This document shows positions 17,112 to 26,337 of a DNA stretch of 64,000 bases, piece by piece. The notes beneath the pieces were generated by a model. It ran no database searches. It saw only the letters and a program-made list of their open reading frames with translations, and had not been told where the DNA came from. The stretch's first letter is position 1. Each line of letters begins with the position of its first letter. This DNA comes from Bacillota bacterium. GTDB lineage: Bacteria > Bacillota > Clostridia > Acetivibrionales > DSM-1351. The stretch is taken from assembly GCA_023400235.1 (NCBI GenBank), contig JAEXFI010000034.1, forward strand, positions 162,587-226,586, in the 5' to 3' direction. The position numbers and the translations under genes are program-made.

Positions 17112-18044
17112 ATGACTCAGAGCGTAAATGCAGCACAGGACAGAAAGGCTGCCGGTAATAGAATCAAGAGGATGAAGCTTTCAAATACCGTGGCAAGAAA
17201 TATTCTTTTTCTATTTGCAAGTATTACTATACTGACAACCCTGGGAATTATTATTTCATTGCTCAGGGATTCAATAGGCTTTTTTGCCGAGATTTCCATA
17301 AAGGATTTCCTGCTGGGAAGGGTCTGGACTCCGCTTTTCAGTGACCCGCAGTTTGGTGTGCTCCCCCTCGTGAGCGGAACAGTACTCATTACGTTTGTTT
17401 CTGCTCTGATTTCCATACCCATCGGCCTGTTTACCGCAATTTACCTAAGCGAATATGCAAACAGAAGGGTCAGAAAGGTTATAAAACCTATTCTTGAGGT
17501 TCTGGCAGGAATTCCATCCATAGTTTTCGGTTATTTTGCCCTTACAGCAATAACACCTTTTTTGAAAAACATAATACCTCAGACAGAAATCTTCAATGCC
17601 TTGAGCGCAAGCATAGCGGTGGGTGTCATGACAATACCCCTGGTTTCCTCCCTGAGTGAGGATGCACTGAGGGCTGTCCCGGACAGCTTGAGACAGGGGG
17701 CGCTGGCCCTGGGCTCCACAAAGATGGAAACCTCCCTGAAGGTGGTGGTGCCTGCAGCCATTTCAGGAATATCGGCCTCCTTTGTACTGGCAATATCCAG
17801 GGCAATAGGCGAAACCATGATTGTTACCATAGCCGCAGGTGCAAGGCCCAATCTTACCTTTAACCCGCTGCAGAGCGTTCAGACCATGACCTCATTTATA
17901 GTACAGGCAAGCCAGGGAGACAACCCCCATGGAACTGTGGGCTACTATTCGCTCTTTGCCGTAGGTCTGCTGCTCTTTCTCATTACATTGGGGCTCAACG
18001 TTCTTTCACATCACATGGTGGATAAGTACCGTAAGGAATATTAA
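17112..18044 (+). CDS. pstC: Phosphate ABC transporter permease PstC
   Basis: Protein of 310 aa with about six membrane helices and the binding-protein-dependent permease loop 'EDALRAVPDSLRQGALALGSTKMETSLKVVVPAA', which contacts PstB. 'PQFGVLPLVSGT' and 'IGETMIVTIAAGA' are PstC signatures. With PstA it forms the high-affinity phosphate channel. The ATG at 17112 follows AAGGAGGG; a GTG at 17094 is in frame but overlaps the ribosome site. Transcription is predicted from the Pho-box promoter just upstream. Confidence 0.95.
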   Translation: MTQSVNAAQDRKAAGNRIKRMKLSNTVARNILFLFASITILTTLGIIISLLRDSIGFFAEISIKDFLLGRVWTPLFSDPQFGVLPLVSGTVLITFVSALISIPIGLFTAIYLSEYANRRVRKVIKPILEVLAGIPSIVFGYFALTAITPFLKNIIPQTEIFNALSASIAVGVMTIPLVSSLSEDALRAVPDSLRQGALALGSTKMETSLKVVVPAAISGISASFVLAISRAIGETMIVTIAAGARPNLTFNPLQSVQTMTSFIVQASQGDNPHGTVGYYSLFAVGLLLFLITLGLNVLSHHMVDKYRKEY

Positions 18045-18166
18045 GCTGAAAATTTACTCTTTAAATAAAGATAATATAGATATGCATTAAGGCAGCAGTA
18101 AATAAACCTGGATAACTCAAATACGAATGAAGGCAACAGACAATAGTTTAGCTTTGGAGGCGTCAA

Positions 18167-19021
18167 ATGAATCATGTCAAGTATAGAAAGCTTAAAAATT
18201 CAATATTTCATGGAGTAATATTTTGCGTAACCTTGATTGGAATCGTGATATTGGCCATACTGCTGATTGATATAATCAGAAGGGGCATTCCGTTTTTGAC
18301 AAAGACCTTCTTTACAAACTTTCCATCAAGGTTTCCCCATAAGGCGGGAATCCTTCCGGGTATGGTGGGAAGCATAAATATTATCCTGCTGACCATTGCC
18401 TTTGCAGTGCCTGTGGGACTGGGAACAGCAGTGTACCTGGAGGAATATGCCAAGAATAACCGGCTGACAAAATTTATTAAGATTAATATTTCAAACCTGT
18501 CGGGAACTCCATCCATTGTGTATGGTCTGCTTGGTCTGGCAGTATTTGTAAGAATCATGGGTCTTGGAAAGAGCATCCTTTCAGGTGCCCTTACCATGTC
18601 TCTGGTGGTACTTCCCATAGTCATAGTTTCTTCCCAGGAGGCAATTAAAGCGGTTCCACAGTACCTGAGGCACGGCTCCTATGCCCTGGGGGCCACGAAG
18701 TGGCAAACAATAAGAAAGATTGTAATACCAGCCGCACTTCCAGGAATATTCACAGGTGTCATCCTCTCAGTATCAAGAGCACTGGGAGAAAGTGCACCGC
18801 TGCTTATGGTGGGTGCCGCAACCTACGTATCCAAGCTCCCGGACAATGTTTTTTCGGTTTTTACTGCGCTTCCACTTCAAATATACTACTGGATGGGTCT
18901 ACCAAAGGAGGACTTCAAGGATCTTGCTGCAGCAGGAATAATTGTACTTCTGGCAATATTACTTACTACCAATGCAATTACCATAGTATTGAGGAACAAA
19001 TATCAAAGGTCCGTAGAGTAG
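18167..19021 (+). CDS. pstA: Phosphate ABC transporter permease PstA
   Basis: Protein of 284 aa with six predicted membrane helices and the coupling loop 'QEAIKAVPQYLRHGSYALGATKWQTIRKIVIPAA'. The 'SRALGESAPLLMVGAA' stretch is typical of PstA. It partners PstC in phosphate import. The gene starts after TTGGAGG. It is separated from pstC by 122 bases of AT-rich sequence with no terminator seen, so the two are probably co-transcribed. A strong terminator follows (19243-19292). Confidence 0.95.
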   Translation: MNHVKYRKLKNSIFHGVIFCVTLIGIVILAILLIDIIRRGIPFLTKTFFTNFPSRFPHKAGILPGMVGSINIILLTIAFAVPVGLGTAVYLEEYAKNNRLTKFIKINISNLSGTPSIVYGLLGLAVFVRIMGLGKSILSGALTMSLVVLPIVIVSSQEAIKAVPQYLRHGSYALGATKWQTIRKIVIPAALPGIFTGVILSVSRALGESAPLLMVGAATYVSKLPDNVFSVFTALPLQIYYWMGLPKEDFKDLAAAGIIVLLAILLTTNAITIVLRNKYQRSVE

Positions 19022-19242
19022 ATAAATTATTATTAGCAATATAATCAACTTTTGCAATAGCTTTGAAAAAATCTTTATTTTAATATGACAATGCATTTAG
19101 CTGCTATATTCCAATATTTGAAATACTAAAGACAGATTTAGTCCCAGCAGGCCACGAGACATTATTTGCAGCTTGTATAATATTAATTACATGTTAATAA
19201 TCACTACCAATAGATAAAAAATGCTGAAGTTGACTTATATAT

Positions 19243-19292
19243 AAAGGTGCTGCACAAAGGCTTTAAAAGCCGGTGCAGTGCCTTTGTTTATT
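19243..19292 (+). terminator. Terminator after pstA
   Basis: A long stem AAAGGTGCTGCAC...GTGCAGTGCCTTT, with an inner GGCTTTAAAAGCC hairpin, is followed by GTTTATTTATT. It separates pstCA from pstS, which then needs its own promoter. Confidence 0.82.
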
Positions 19293-19372
19293 TATTGGGG
19301 GCGGTGGTCGCAAAGCATTTACCGGACCGGACACTGCCCTTATGGGGTGACGGTTGTTACCTCCTCCTATTG

Positions 19373-19446
19373 TTAAGCTTTCTTAATATGCAATTAACAA
19401 TTGTTAACCCAAAATAAATATTCTCTTTAAAAACCACTAATATAAT
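19373..19446 (+). promoter_or_regulatory. Pho-box array and promoter for pstS
   Basis: TTAAGC (19373), TTAATA (19383), TTAACA (19394) and TTAACC (19404) are spaced 10-11 bp apart, with a weaker in-phase TTTAAA at 19426. TATAAT lies at 19441-19446, about 95 bases before the pstS start. The boxes are more degenerate than those of pstC and pstB. Confidence 0.65.
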
Positions 19447-19541
19447 TAAAGTGTGGTAAGCAGAAAATAGTTTTCTACAAAATAATATAAAGCTGTTTAC
19501 TTAGAGATACTAAAAATTGATTACTAATGGGAGGTTTCAAG

Positions 19542-20522
19542 ATGAGTAAATCCGTAATATTGAAAAGAATAACAGCATTAGCCATGGGCGTGGTCCTGAC
19601 AGCAACAATTGCAGCGTGTGGGGACAATTCGGGCAGTGCTTCAGACTCTGCAGCTCAAAGCTCCACAGCTGCAAGTTCCTCAGCTTCTGACCAGAAGCTC
19701 TCAGGTAAAATAGTAATTGACGGCTCAAGTACTGTATATCCTATAACCATGGCTGTAGCCGAAGAGTTTAAAAATGAGCAGCCCGATGTTGAGGTTTCGG
19801 TTGCAATGTCAGGTACCGGCGGTGGAATGAAGAAATTCTCTGCAGGGGAAATTGATATTTGTGATGCATCAAGACCCATAAAGCAGGAAGAAATCGACAA
19901 GGCCAAGACTAACGGAATTGATTTTGTTGAACTTGAAATAGCTTATGACGGCATATCGGTAGTTGTAAATAAAGATAACACCTGGGTGGATTCAATTACA
20001 ACTGCGGAACTCAATAAAATATGGGCCAAGGACAGCACCGTAAAGACCTGGAAGGATGTAAACCCCGCATGGCCTGCCGAGCCTCTGAAGTTGTATGGGC
20101 CGGGAACTGATTCAGGTACCTTTGAATTCTTTACTGAAAAAATAAACAAGAAAGCAAAGGAATCCAGAACTGATTACACTCCAAGCGAGGATGACAATGT
20201 ACTTGTACAGGGTATTGCCGGAGACAAGAATGCAATGGGCTATTTCGGCTTTGCATACTATGAGGAAAATACCGATAAACTGAAGGTATTAAAGATAGAC
20301 GACGGTAAAGGCCCTGTAGAGCCTACTGCGGATTCCATTAAGGATAAGAGCTACAGTCCGCTGTCAAGGCCTCTGTTTATATATATCAACAAGGCAAAAA
20401 TGGATCAGCCGCAGGTAAAGGCATTCGTACACTATTACATTGATAATGCGGCAACATTGTCCAAGGAAGTGGGCTATGTTCCTCTGGAAAGCTATGATGC
20501 AATAAAGGAAAAAGTAAAGTAA
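19542..20522 (+). CDS. pstS: Phosphate-binding lipoprotein PstS
   Basis: Protein of 326 aa. A signal peptide ends in the lipobox IAAC with the lipidated cysteine at residue 26, then a Ser/Ala-rich linker. The phosphate-binding motifs are 'DGSSTVYPI', 'SGTGGGMKKF', 'DASRPIK' and 'GPGTDSGTFEFF'. It captures phosphate outside the membrane and hands it to PstCA. The ATG at 19542 follows GGGAGG; an in-frame ATG at 19527 includes that ribosome site. It lies downstream of pstA with its own promoter and terminator, which would allow much higher expression than the permease genes. Confidence 0.95.
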   Translation: MSKSVILKRITALAMGVVLTATIAACGDNSGSASDSAAQSSTAASSSASDQKLSGKIVIDGSSTVYPITMAVAEEFKNEQPDVEVSVAMSGTGGGMKKFSAGEIDICDASRPIKQEEIDKAKTNGIDFVELEIAYDGISVVVNKDNTWVDSITTAELNKIWAKDSTVKTWKDVNPAWPAEPLKLYGPGTDSGTFEFFTEKINKKAKESRTDYTPSEDDNVLVQGIAGDKNAMGYFGFAYYEENTDKLKVLKIDDGKGPVEPTADSIKDKSYSPLSRPLFIYINKAKMDQPQVKAFVHYYIDNAATLSKEVGYVPLESYDAIKEKVK

Positions 20523-20537
20523 TGAACTTCCAGCTGG

Positions 20538-20585
20538 ATCGTGGTACTTACAAGAGCTTTTAGCTGTAAGTGCCACGATTTTTTA
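20538..20585 (+). terminator. Terminator after pstS
   Basis: ATCGTGGTACTTACA pairs with TGTAAGTGCCACGAT and is followed by six Ts. It is a long, nearly perfect stem. Confidence 0.9.
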
Positions 20586-20609
20586 TAAAATAATTTCGGG
20601 GAAAATTAT

Positions 20610-22664
20610 ATGGATATTGCCAGAACTATCAAAAAAATAACTGTGAAAAAAAATTCTCTCAGAACCCAGCTAATGCTTGTACTGATTTTAACAGCGCTGG
20701 TACCGATAATTGCCATAGGCACCTCTACTTACATAACAACCATAGGGAAATTGACAGATCTTTCGCTGAATACTCTGAAAACCAATTCAATTAACATAAG
20801 AAACAACATTGATATAAAGATAAACAGCATTGACAGCATTATAAAAGGGGTTTCTTCCCAGCCTGATTTCCTGGTTGCGCTGGAGATGGTGAATAATGCC
20901 AGGGCACTTGATAATGAAGTATACAGCAATGTGCAGCTTTCAATGAAAAATGCAGCGGAAGGTTCAAGCAGGCTGGTAAGCGCCATGTATCTGTGCGACG
21001 GCAGCGGCAGGATAATAGCTTCCGGAGCGAGAGATTACAGGCTGTTCAAGGACAAGAGCTTTTATGATGAGAAGCTTTTTGAGGAGTTGAAGAAACTCAA
21101 TAAGGACGGTGTAGCAGTAGGTGCCCCTGTCTACTCCCAGGAACTGAAAAAGCTGGTGATACCTGTTTCAAAGCCGGTCAGAAGCCTGGCTGCCTTCGCC
21201 GGCAGCATAACGGCACTGGTGGATTACAATAGTTTCTTTGATTTTATTTCAAAGGCAGCTGAAAAAAATGAAATAATAATACTTGATATAGATAAAAAGA
21301 TAGTTTATCACCAGAACCTGAAAAAACTGGACACTGTAATAACCGATGCAGGTCTGAACGGGTATCTATGGGATGAAACTGCGGCCCGGCCCTTCACCTA
21401 CAAGGATGAAGATGTGAAAAAGGTAATGTATGCCAATGAATCCGAGCTTACTAACTGGATGGTGTGCGCACAGACGGAGTATTCCTCGGTCATGTCCTCC
21501 GTAAGGCAGTATATTGCCGTAATTCTTGTGGTAATGGTTGCTACGCTGGTTATTACCCTGCTGGTGGCAATAATTTATTCAAAGCACATTTCAAGGCCTG
21601 TAGTGGATTTGACCAGGCAAATGAAGAAGATACAGGAGGGCCGGCTGGACGTGGAGCTTAACATCAGCAAAACCGGTATTGAGGAAATAAACAGTCTCAG
21701 AGATAATTTTTACAATATGGCGGAAAACCTGAAGAAGCTCATACAGGATATAGACTCGGCCTCCAGGGAAATCGGAGGTATGTCGGGAGTGATGGTGGAG
21801 GCTGCCTCCAGCTCTATAGAACAGTCGGAGAATACGGGGATCGCTGTGTCAGGGATAAATAAAAATATAAAAAAGCAGGCCGACGATACTAATTTTGCAG
21901 CCAAAGGCATAGAAAGCCTGGCGGGGCAGATAGCCACCTCCAGGGAGCTGTCCTGGAACATATACAGTTACTTGGGCTTGTTGAACAAATCCACAGAGAA
22001 GGGGAAAACTCAGATAGACATACTTGACGAGACTTCTGTAAAGAACCTCAGGAACACGGCTCTGATGGCAGAGGTGATTGTGCAGCTGCAGGGACAGATG
22101 AAGCAGATAAATACCATTACGTCTACCATACAGAACATTGCAAAACAAACCCATCTGCTGTCGCTCAACGCAACTATAGAGGCCTCCAGGGCAGGAGAAG
22201 CCGGTAAGGGCTTTGCAGTGGTGGCACAGGAAATAAAAGGGCTGTCTGAGCAGACGAATATTCAGGCAGGTTCCATAAAGAATATGCTGGACAGTATTGT
22301 GAAGAATACCCTGCTGCTGACAGATTCCTTCAGAGAGGTAAGTGAAGGCACGGATTCCCAGAATAAATCTGTAACCGTTACAAAGCACAGTTTTGCAGAA
22401 ATTGCCGGATACATAGAAAATATAAACACTCAGATGCGACATATAAACGACTATCTTCAGGAAATGGACTCTCAAAAGGATAATCTTGTACAGTTGGTCA
22501 ATCACATAAATATGTCGGCAGCAGAAATAGCAGATGGCTCAAAGCAGGTAGGACTATACATGGATGAGCAGATAGCTGCTGTTAACAATCTGTACCGGGA
22601 TTCCAATCTTTTCAGCAATCTGGCCACTCAGTTGGACAAGTCGGTAAGTATCTTTAAAATATGA
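20610..22664 (+). CDS. Methyl-accepting chemotaxis protein
   Basis: Protein of 684 aa. TM1 is about 20-42, followed by an extracellular Cache-like sensor (about 43-300), TM2 about 306-328, HAMP about 329-385, and a cytoplasmic signalling domain. The signalling tip is 'NIAKQTHLLSLNATIEASRAGEAGKGFAVVAQEIKGLSEQT' in pieces, matching the conserved MCP hairpin. It would bind an external ligand and control CheA. The ribosome site before the ATG at 20610 is weak. A cheW gene is convergent next to it. No cheA or flagellar gene is in the window, so the ligand and partner kinase are unknown. Confidence 0.92.
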   Translation: MDIARTIKKITVKKNSLRTQLMLVLILTALVPIIAIGTSTYITTIGKLTDLSLNTLKTNSINIRNNIDIKINSIDSIIKGVSSQPDFLVALEMVNNARALDNEVYSNVQLSMKNAAEGSSRLVSAMYLCDGSGRIIASGARDYRLFKDKSFYDEKLFEELKKLNKDGVAVGAPVYSQELKKLVIPVSKPVRSLAAFAGSITALVDYNSFFDFISKAAEKNEIIILDIDKKIVYHQNLKKLDTVITDAGLNGYLWDETAARPFTYKDEDVKKVMYANESELTNWMVCAQTEYSSVMSSVRQYIAVILVVMVATLVITLLVAIIYSKHISRPVVDLTRQMKKIQEGRLDVELNISKTGIEEINSLRDNFYNMAENLKKLIQDIDSASREIGGMSGVMVEAASSSIEQSENTGIAVSGINKNIKKQADDTNFAAKGIESLAGQIATSRELSWNIYSYLGLLNKSTEKGKTQIDILDETSVKNLRNTALMAEVIVQLQGQMKQINTITSTIQNIAKQTHLLSLNATIEASRAGEAGKGFAVVAQEIKGLSEQTNIQAGSIKNMLDSIVKNTLLLTDSFREVSEGTDSQNKSVTVTKHSFAEIAGYIENINTQMRHINDYLQEMDSQKDNLVQLVNHINMSAAEIADGSKQVGLYMDEQIAAVNNLYRDSNLFSNLATQLDKSVSIFKI

Positions 22665-22707
22665 ATGCAGCCGACTTGAACCACTCATAAGATATTGTTT
22701 AAAATAA

Positions 22708-22766
22708 ATGGCTCAAAAAAGGGCGATTTTAAGGCGATTGCCATAAAATGACCCTTTTTGAGCCAT
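22708..22766. terminator. Long inverted repeat between the chemoreceptor gene and cheW
   Basis: ATGGCTCAAAAAAGGG pairs with CCCTTTTTGAGCCAT, with inner pairing ATTTTAAGGC to GCCATAAAAT. The stem carries internal A and T runs and lies between convergent genes, so it probably stops transcription from both sides. Confidence 0.75.
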
Positions 22767-22790
22767 AAGTTTCTATAAACCATAGGTGTA

Positions 22791-23207
22791 TTATTTTTCA
22801 AACAGCTTGTCCAGATCCAGGATAAGAACAATCTTGCCATCCTTTTCCACCACACCGCTGAAAAACTTTCCCGACAGTCCTGAGATGAGTTCGGGGGCGG
22901 GTTTGATACCGGAGTCCTCAGTGCTGAAGATTTCAAATACTTCATCCACCAGCAGGCCTACCATGGATTCATGATTTAATATAATAATACGGGTATTCTC
23001 ATCAAAATCAATTGGCTCATATCCAAACTTTTTTCTCAGGTTGAAAACAGTGTGAACCTTACCTCTCAAGTTAATCAAACCTTCAATATAAACAGGCGTA
23101 TCAGGCACTTTGTATATATCGCTAATCTTTTCTATGATATTAACATGGTTGATACTTATGGCAAATACTTCGTTGTTAACCTTAAACAAAACCAATTGTG
23201 CTGACAT
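22791..23207 (-). CDS. cheW: Chemotaxis coupling protein CheW
   Basis: Protein of 138 aa, a single CheW SH3-like domain: 'QLVLFKVNNEVFAISINHV', then 'YIEGLINLRGKVHTVFNLRKKFG', then 'VGLLVDEVFEIF'. The NLRG motif is the family hallmark. It bridges receptors such as the adjacent chemoreceptor to CheA. The ATG at 23207 follows GGGGG by eight bases; a TTG six bases earlier is in frame. The gene is convergent with the receptor gene, so the pair is not one operon although their jobs fit. Confidence 0.92.
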   Translation of the reverse strand: MSAQLVLFKVNNEVFAISINHVNIIEKISDIYKVPDTPVYIEGLINLRGKVHTVFNLRKKFGYEPIDFDENTRIIILNHESMVGLLVDEVFEIFSTEDSGIKPAPELISGLSGKFFSGVVEKDGKIVLILDLDKLFEK

Positions 23208-23312
23208 CAGCAATACCCCCAGTCAAATTCTGTTAATTATATATATTATACCAGTATTAGTATTTTTCAGCAAACCTTTTTGTAGGTTTTTGTAGCATAA
23301 TACAGTTTAAGG

Positions 23313-24515
23313 TTAACTTCTGTAACTTCCGTTTATTTTTACATAATCATATGAAAGATCGCAGGTCCACATGCGGTCGGAAACCTTGCCCTTCTTCAGG
23401 TTTATCTTTATAGTTATTTCCTTTTGCTTCAGCAGCTGCTTGGCAGCGGCTTCGTCAAAATCCACAGCGGCCCCGTTTCTGCACACCAGGATGTTTCCGA
23501 TGGATATGTCCGTGAGATTTGGGTCGAAAATAGCACCGGAATAACCGGCAGCAGTTATTATCCTGCCCCAGTTTGCATCTTCTCCGAATATGGTTGTTTT
23601 CACCAGGGGAGATTTGGCAATGGAACTCACTACCTTGTAGGCATCCTGTTCGTCGTTGGCACCGTCTACAATGATTTCAATCAGCTTTGTAGCCCCTTCG
23701 CCGTCTTTGGCTATTAATTTTGCCAGATAGGTACATACAAACATCAGAGCGTCAACAAATTTAGAGTATTCATAATCATCCTTTACAATGGCATCGTTAT
23801 CCGCAAACCCGTTTGCCAGGACAAATACAGAATCACAGACACTGGTATCGCCGTCCACCGAAATCCTGTTGAAGGTGGATTTTACACAGCTTTTCAGAGC
23901 TTTGTCCAGCAGGCTTCTGGATATGTTTGCATCAGTGGTTATAATGCCTATCATGGTGGCCATGTTTGGATGAATCATGCCTGAACCCTTTGCCATTCCG
24001 CCTATACGCACCGTCTCGCCCTGTATTTCAATTTCAACGGCAATTTCCTTTTTCAACAGGTCGGTGGTCATTATAGCCTCCTCCGCATCACTACTGCCCT
24101 CTCTGCTTAAAACATTGGCAGCTGAACGGATTCCTGACCGTACGGAGGGCATGTTCAGCCTTTTACCGATAACACCGGTTGAGTTGACCAGAATGTCCTC
24201 CGGCTCACAGTGCAGCAGCTCGGCGGTAAGTGCGGTCATTTCCCTGGCATCCTTGTAGCCGGTTTCTCCAACACAGGCATTGGCATTGCCGCTGTTTATA
24301 ACAATTGCCCTGGCTATACCGTTTTTAATGTGTTCCATAGATACCTGCAGGGAGTGTCCTTTGACAACATTGGTGGTAAATACACCCGATGCTACTGCAT
24401 TATCTTCCGAGCACACTATGGCAAGATCCTTCTTGTTGTTCTTATTTATGCCGCTGGCAACACCAGCGGCTGTAAAGCCTTTTGGAGCCGTAACTCCACC
24501 TTCGATCACATTCAT
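23313..24515 (-). CDS. argJ: Bifunctional glutamate N-acetyltransferase/ornithine acetyltransferase ArgJ
   Basis: Protein of 400 aa, full length. It transfers acetyl from N-acetylornithine to glutamate, and in bifunctional forms also uses acetyl-CoA, recycling acetyl groups in arginine biosynthesis. The self-cleavage site is visible as 'HPNMATMIG', with the nucleophile T187 after A186, and the oxyanion motif NSTGVIG at 111-117 is intact. The ATG at 24515 follows GGAGATAAAT; an in-frame ATG four codons earlier is less well placed. It stands alone here, whereas argC, argB or argD often flank it. The 5' region carries two stable hairpins (24658-24692). Confidence 0.95.
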   Translation of the reverse strand: MNVIEGGVTAPKGFTAAGVASGINKNNKKDLAIVCSEDNAVASGVFTTNVVKGHSLQVSMEHIKNGIARAIVINSGNANACVGETGYKDAREMTALTAELLHCEPEDILVNSTGVIGKRLNMPSVRSGIRSAANVLSREGSSDAEEAIMTTDLLKKEIAVEIEIQGETVRIGGMAKGSGMIHPNMATMIGIITTDANISRSLLDKALKSCVKSTFNRISVDGDTSVCDSVFVLANGFADNDAIVKDDYEYSKFVDALMFVCTYLAKLIAKDGEGATKLIEIIVDGANDEQDAYKVVSSIAKSPLVKTTIFGEDANWGRIITAAGYSGAIFDPNLTDISIGNILVCRNGAAVDFDEAAAKQLLKQKEITIKINLKKGKVSDRMWTCDLSYDYVKINGSYRS

Positions 24516-24657
24516 ATTTATCTCCATTTCCGGCGGCAGATAATTTATTTAAGCCTTGATTTCAAGCCGTCCGGTCCGCACGACAAAGGGACATGCGAAC
24601 TTAAACTTGGAAATAGGGGCATATCTGCTGCCTGTGATTTAATTAACACTTCCGTTG

Positions 24658-24692
24658 CAGGGCTCTGACACCCTGGCGGGCAAGAACCCGCC
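24658..24692 (-). other. Paired hairpins in the argJ 5' region
   Basis: CAGGG pairs with CCCTG (24658-24675), and GGCGGG pairs with CCCGCC (24675-24692). On the minus strand they lie about 145-180 bases before argJ, and on the plus strand they are followed by GCTGCTTTTTGTG. They may be a leader structure for argJ, or a plus-strand terminator for an unseen transcript. No known riboswitch was recognised. The rest of 24516-25027 is AT-rich with no gene seen. Confidence 0.4.
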
Positions 24693-25027
24693 CGCTGCTT
24701 TTTGTGTTGTTTCATCTGATTTCCAGTCTGAAAAGGTCAGTCAACTAAAAATCAAAAAATAGCAATTATTTGTAAGTAATTATACATAAATATGACAAAT
24801 GAATCAATCAAATTTAGCATGTTCATAATGTTGTTTATATATTCTGAAATAATAAACATTCTGGTTTGATTTTGAGATATTATATGAAATCCTGAGTGCA
24901 AACTGTTATAATATTTTTGAATTGACAAAGCAGTAGAAATCGTGAAAGAAATTTTAAGCGAAAAAAATGTGGCACCTATTCCATGCGGCGACTTTTGTGG
25001 AGTTTTGTGCCAGGTGGGGGCATGGAA

Positions 25028-25702
25028 ATGATTATGAGATTCAAGGCGGTAATTTTTGATCTGGACGGTACGCTCATAGACTCCCTTGAGGATTTGGCGG
25101 ACAGCGCCAACGCAGCATTGGCAAAGCATGGCTTTGGGAGCCATCCGTTACAGGCATATAAGAAATTCGTGGGCAACGGGGTAAGACAGCTTATAAAAGG
25201 TGCCGCACCAGCTGGTACGCGTGAAGAAGAGCTGGAAAGCATTCTGGCCGATTATAAAGAGGTTTATAATAAGAACTATGCAAATAAGACCAGGCCGTAT
25301 GCCTTTATTCCGGAAATGCTGGCAACACTTGAAAAATGGAATATAAAAATGGCAGTATGTTCAAACAAGCCACATGTTCCCACAGCAGAAATAGTAGAAA
25401 AGGTTCTTGGCTCCGGTTGCTTTCAGGTGGTTTTCGGGGAGCGGGAGGGGATACCCAGAAAGCCTGATCCGGCTGCCTTGGTGGAAGCTGCCGGGATTAT
25501 GGGAGTTGAGCCCTCCGAAGCCATATATCTGGGAGATTCAGGGGGAGATATGGCCGCGGCTGTAAACGCCGGAATGTTTGCTGCCGGTGCACTTTGGGGG
25601 TTCCGTGACAGGGAGGAGCTCACGGCAGCCGGTGCTCAGGTGCTTTTTGAAGATCCGCTGAAGCTGGTTGATTTCATTCGGCTGCATAATTTCAGGGAAT
25701 GA
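25028..25702 (+). CDS. HAD-family phosphatase, phosphoglycolate phosphatase-like
   Basis: Protein of 224 aa. HAD motif I is DLDGT (11-15), motif II is 'MAVCSNKPH', the motif III lysine lies in 'RKPDPAALVEAA', and motif IV is 'YLGDSGGDMAAA'. The cap is an alpha-helical C1 type as in Gph. It would remove phosphate from a small metabolite such as 2-phosphoglycolate in the cytoplasm; HAD specificity cannot be read from sequence. The ATG at 25028 is favoured by GGTGGGGG seven bases upstream. A T-box leader for alaS follows directly. Confidence 0.85.
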   Translation: MIMRFKAVIFDLDGTLIDSLEDLADSANAALAKHGFGSHPLQAYKKFVGNGVRQLIKGAAPAGTREEELESILADYKEVYNKNYANKTRPYAFIPEMLATLEKWNIKMAVCSNKPHVPTAEIVEKVLGSGCFQVVFGEREGIPRKPDPAALVEAAGIMGVEPSEAIYLGDSGGDMAAAVNAGMFAAGALWGFRDREELTAAGAQVLFEDPLKLVDFIRLHNFRE

Positions 25703-25717
25703 AGGCTACAATTATTC

Positions 25718-25747
25718 TTGACATGATATTACAGGATTGTATATAAT
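25718..25747 (+). promoter_or_regulatory. Promoter of the alaS T-box transcript
   Basis: TTGACA at 25718-25723 and TATAAT at 25742-25747 are separated by 18 bp. Transcription would start near 25754, at the foot of the T-box leader. Confidence 0.7.
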
Positions 25748-25753
25748 TTTTTA

Positions 25754-26033
25754 AGGTGAATGGCTTTGAAGGAAAGAAGTAGCCCTTTATTCTGTGCTTC
25801 AGAGAGGGAGCGGCTGGTGAAAGCTCCTGTACGGTATTTTGGTGAAGCAGTTCCTGAGCTTCCTGCCGGTTAAAAGGCAGGACGTACTACGGCGTTAACG
25901 TATGAACCAAGAGCCCCGGTTTTTTGGGGAATTAGGGTGGTACCGCGTGAGAATATCTCTCGTCCCTTATTTAGGTCTGTTGCTGCAGCGTTAGCTCAAT
26001 AGCGACGGGACTTTAAGGGCTGGGAGTTTTTTT
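25754..26033 (+). promoter_or_regulatory. T-box leader (alanine) upstream of alaS
   Basis: The leader contains the T-box core AGGGTGGTACCGCG (25934-25947), a stem I apical loop around GGCTGGTGAAA, and a specifier region GGTGAAGCAG in which GCA (25847-25849) is an alanine codon. The terminator is CGTCCCTT...AAGGGCTGGGAG followed by seven Ts (26027-26033). Uncharged tRNA-Ala would bind and prevent termination. The specifier choice is inferred from position relative to the GAA bulge. Confidence 0.93.
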
Positions 26034-26114
26034 ATGTCTGTATTATTTATGAGCTATACAGGTAGCCATACAGGTATAAACTATGGATAGAAAAGCGTGT
26101 GGACATGCGCAGAT

Positions 26115-26337
26115 GGAGGATAGCTTGAAAGATACATGTTGTGTATCAAAGTGACTTTCAAGCAGCGAAAGCCACTGCGTGCCTTTCATTACTATTTGTG
26201 TACGCGCCATGCGCGTAGATGGGAGGTTAGCGTGAAAGATACATTGGTAAGTCAAAGTGGATTTTAAGCAGCGAAAGCCACTGCGTGTCGTTCATTACTA
26301 TTTGTGTACGCGCTATGCGCGTAGATGGGAGATTAAA
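26115..26337 (+). repeat. Two-unit hairpin repeat ending in a Shine-Dalgarno site, locus 2
   Basis: Unit 1 has SD-like GGAGGATA (26115), H1 GCTTGAAAG (26123) with CTTTCAAGC (26155), H2 GAAAG (26167) with CTTTC (26183), and H3 TACGCGC (26201) with GCGCGTA (26211). Unit 2 starts with GGGAGGTTA (26221), has a decayed H1 (26230/26262) and H2, and a perfect H3 (26307/26317). GGGAGATTA at 26327 serves the alaS ATG at 26338. It closely matches the array at 79-305. It lies between the T-box terminator and alaS, so it is part of the alaS mRNA. Confidence 0.85.

Noticed and set aside
25823..25825. GCT as the alanine specifier of the alaS T-box
   Set aside because: It lies in the apical part of stem I (GGAGC...GCTCC); the GCA at 25847 is in the expected specifier position.
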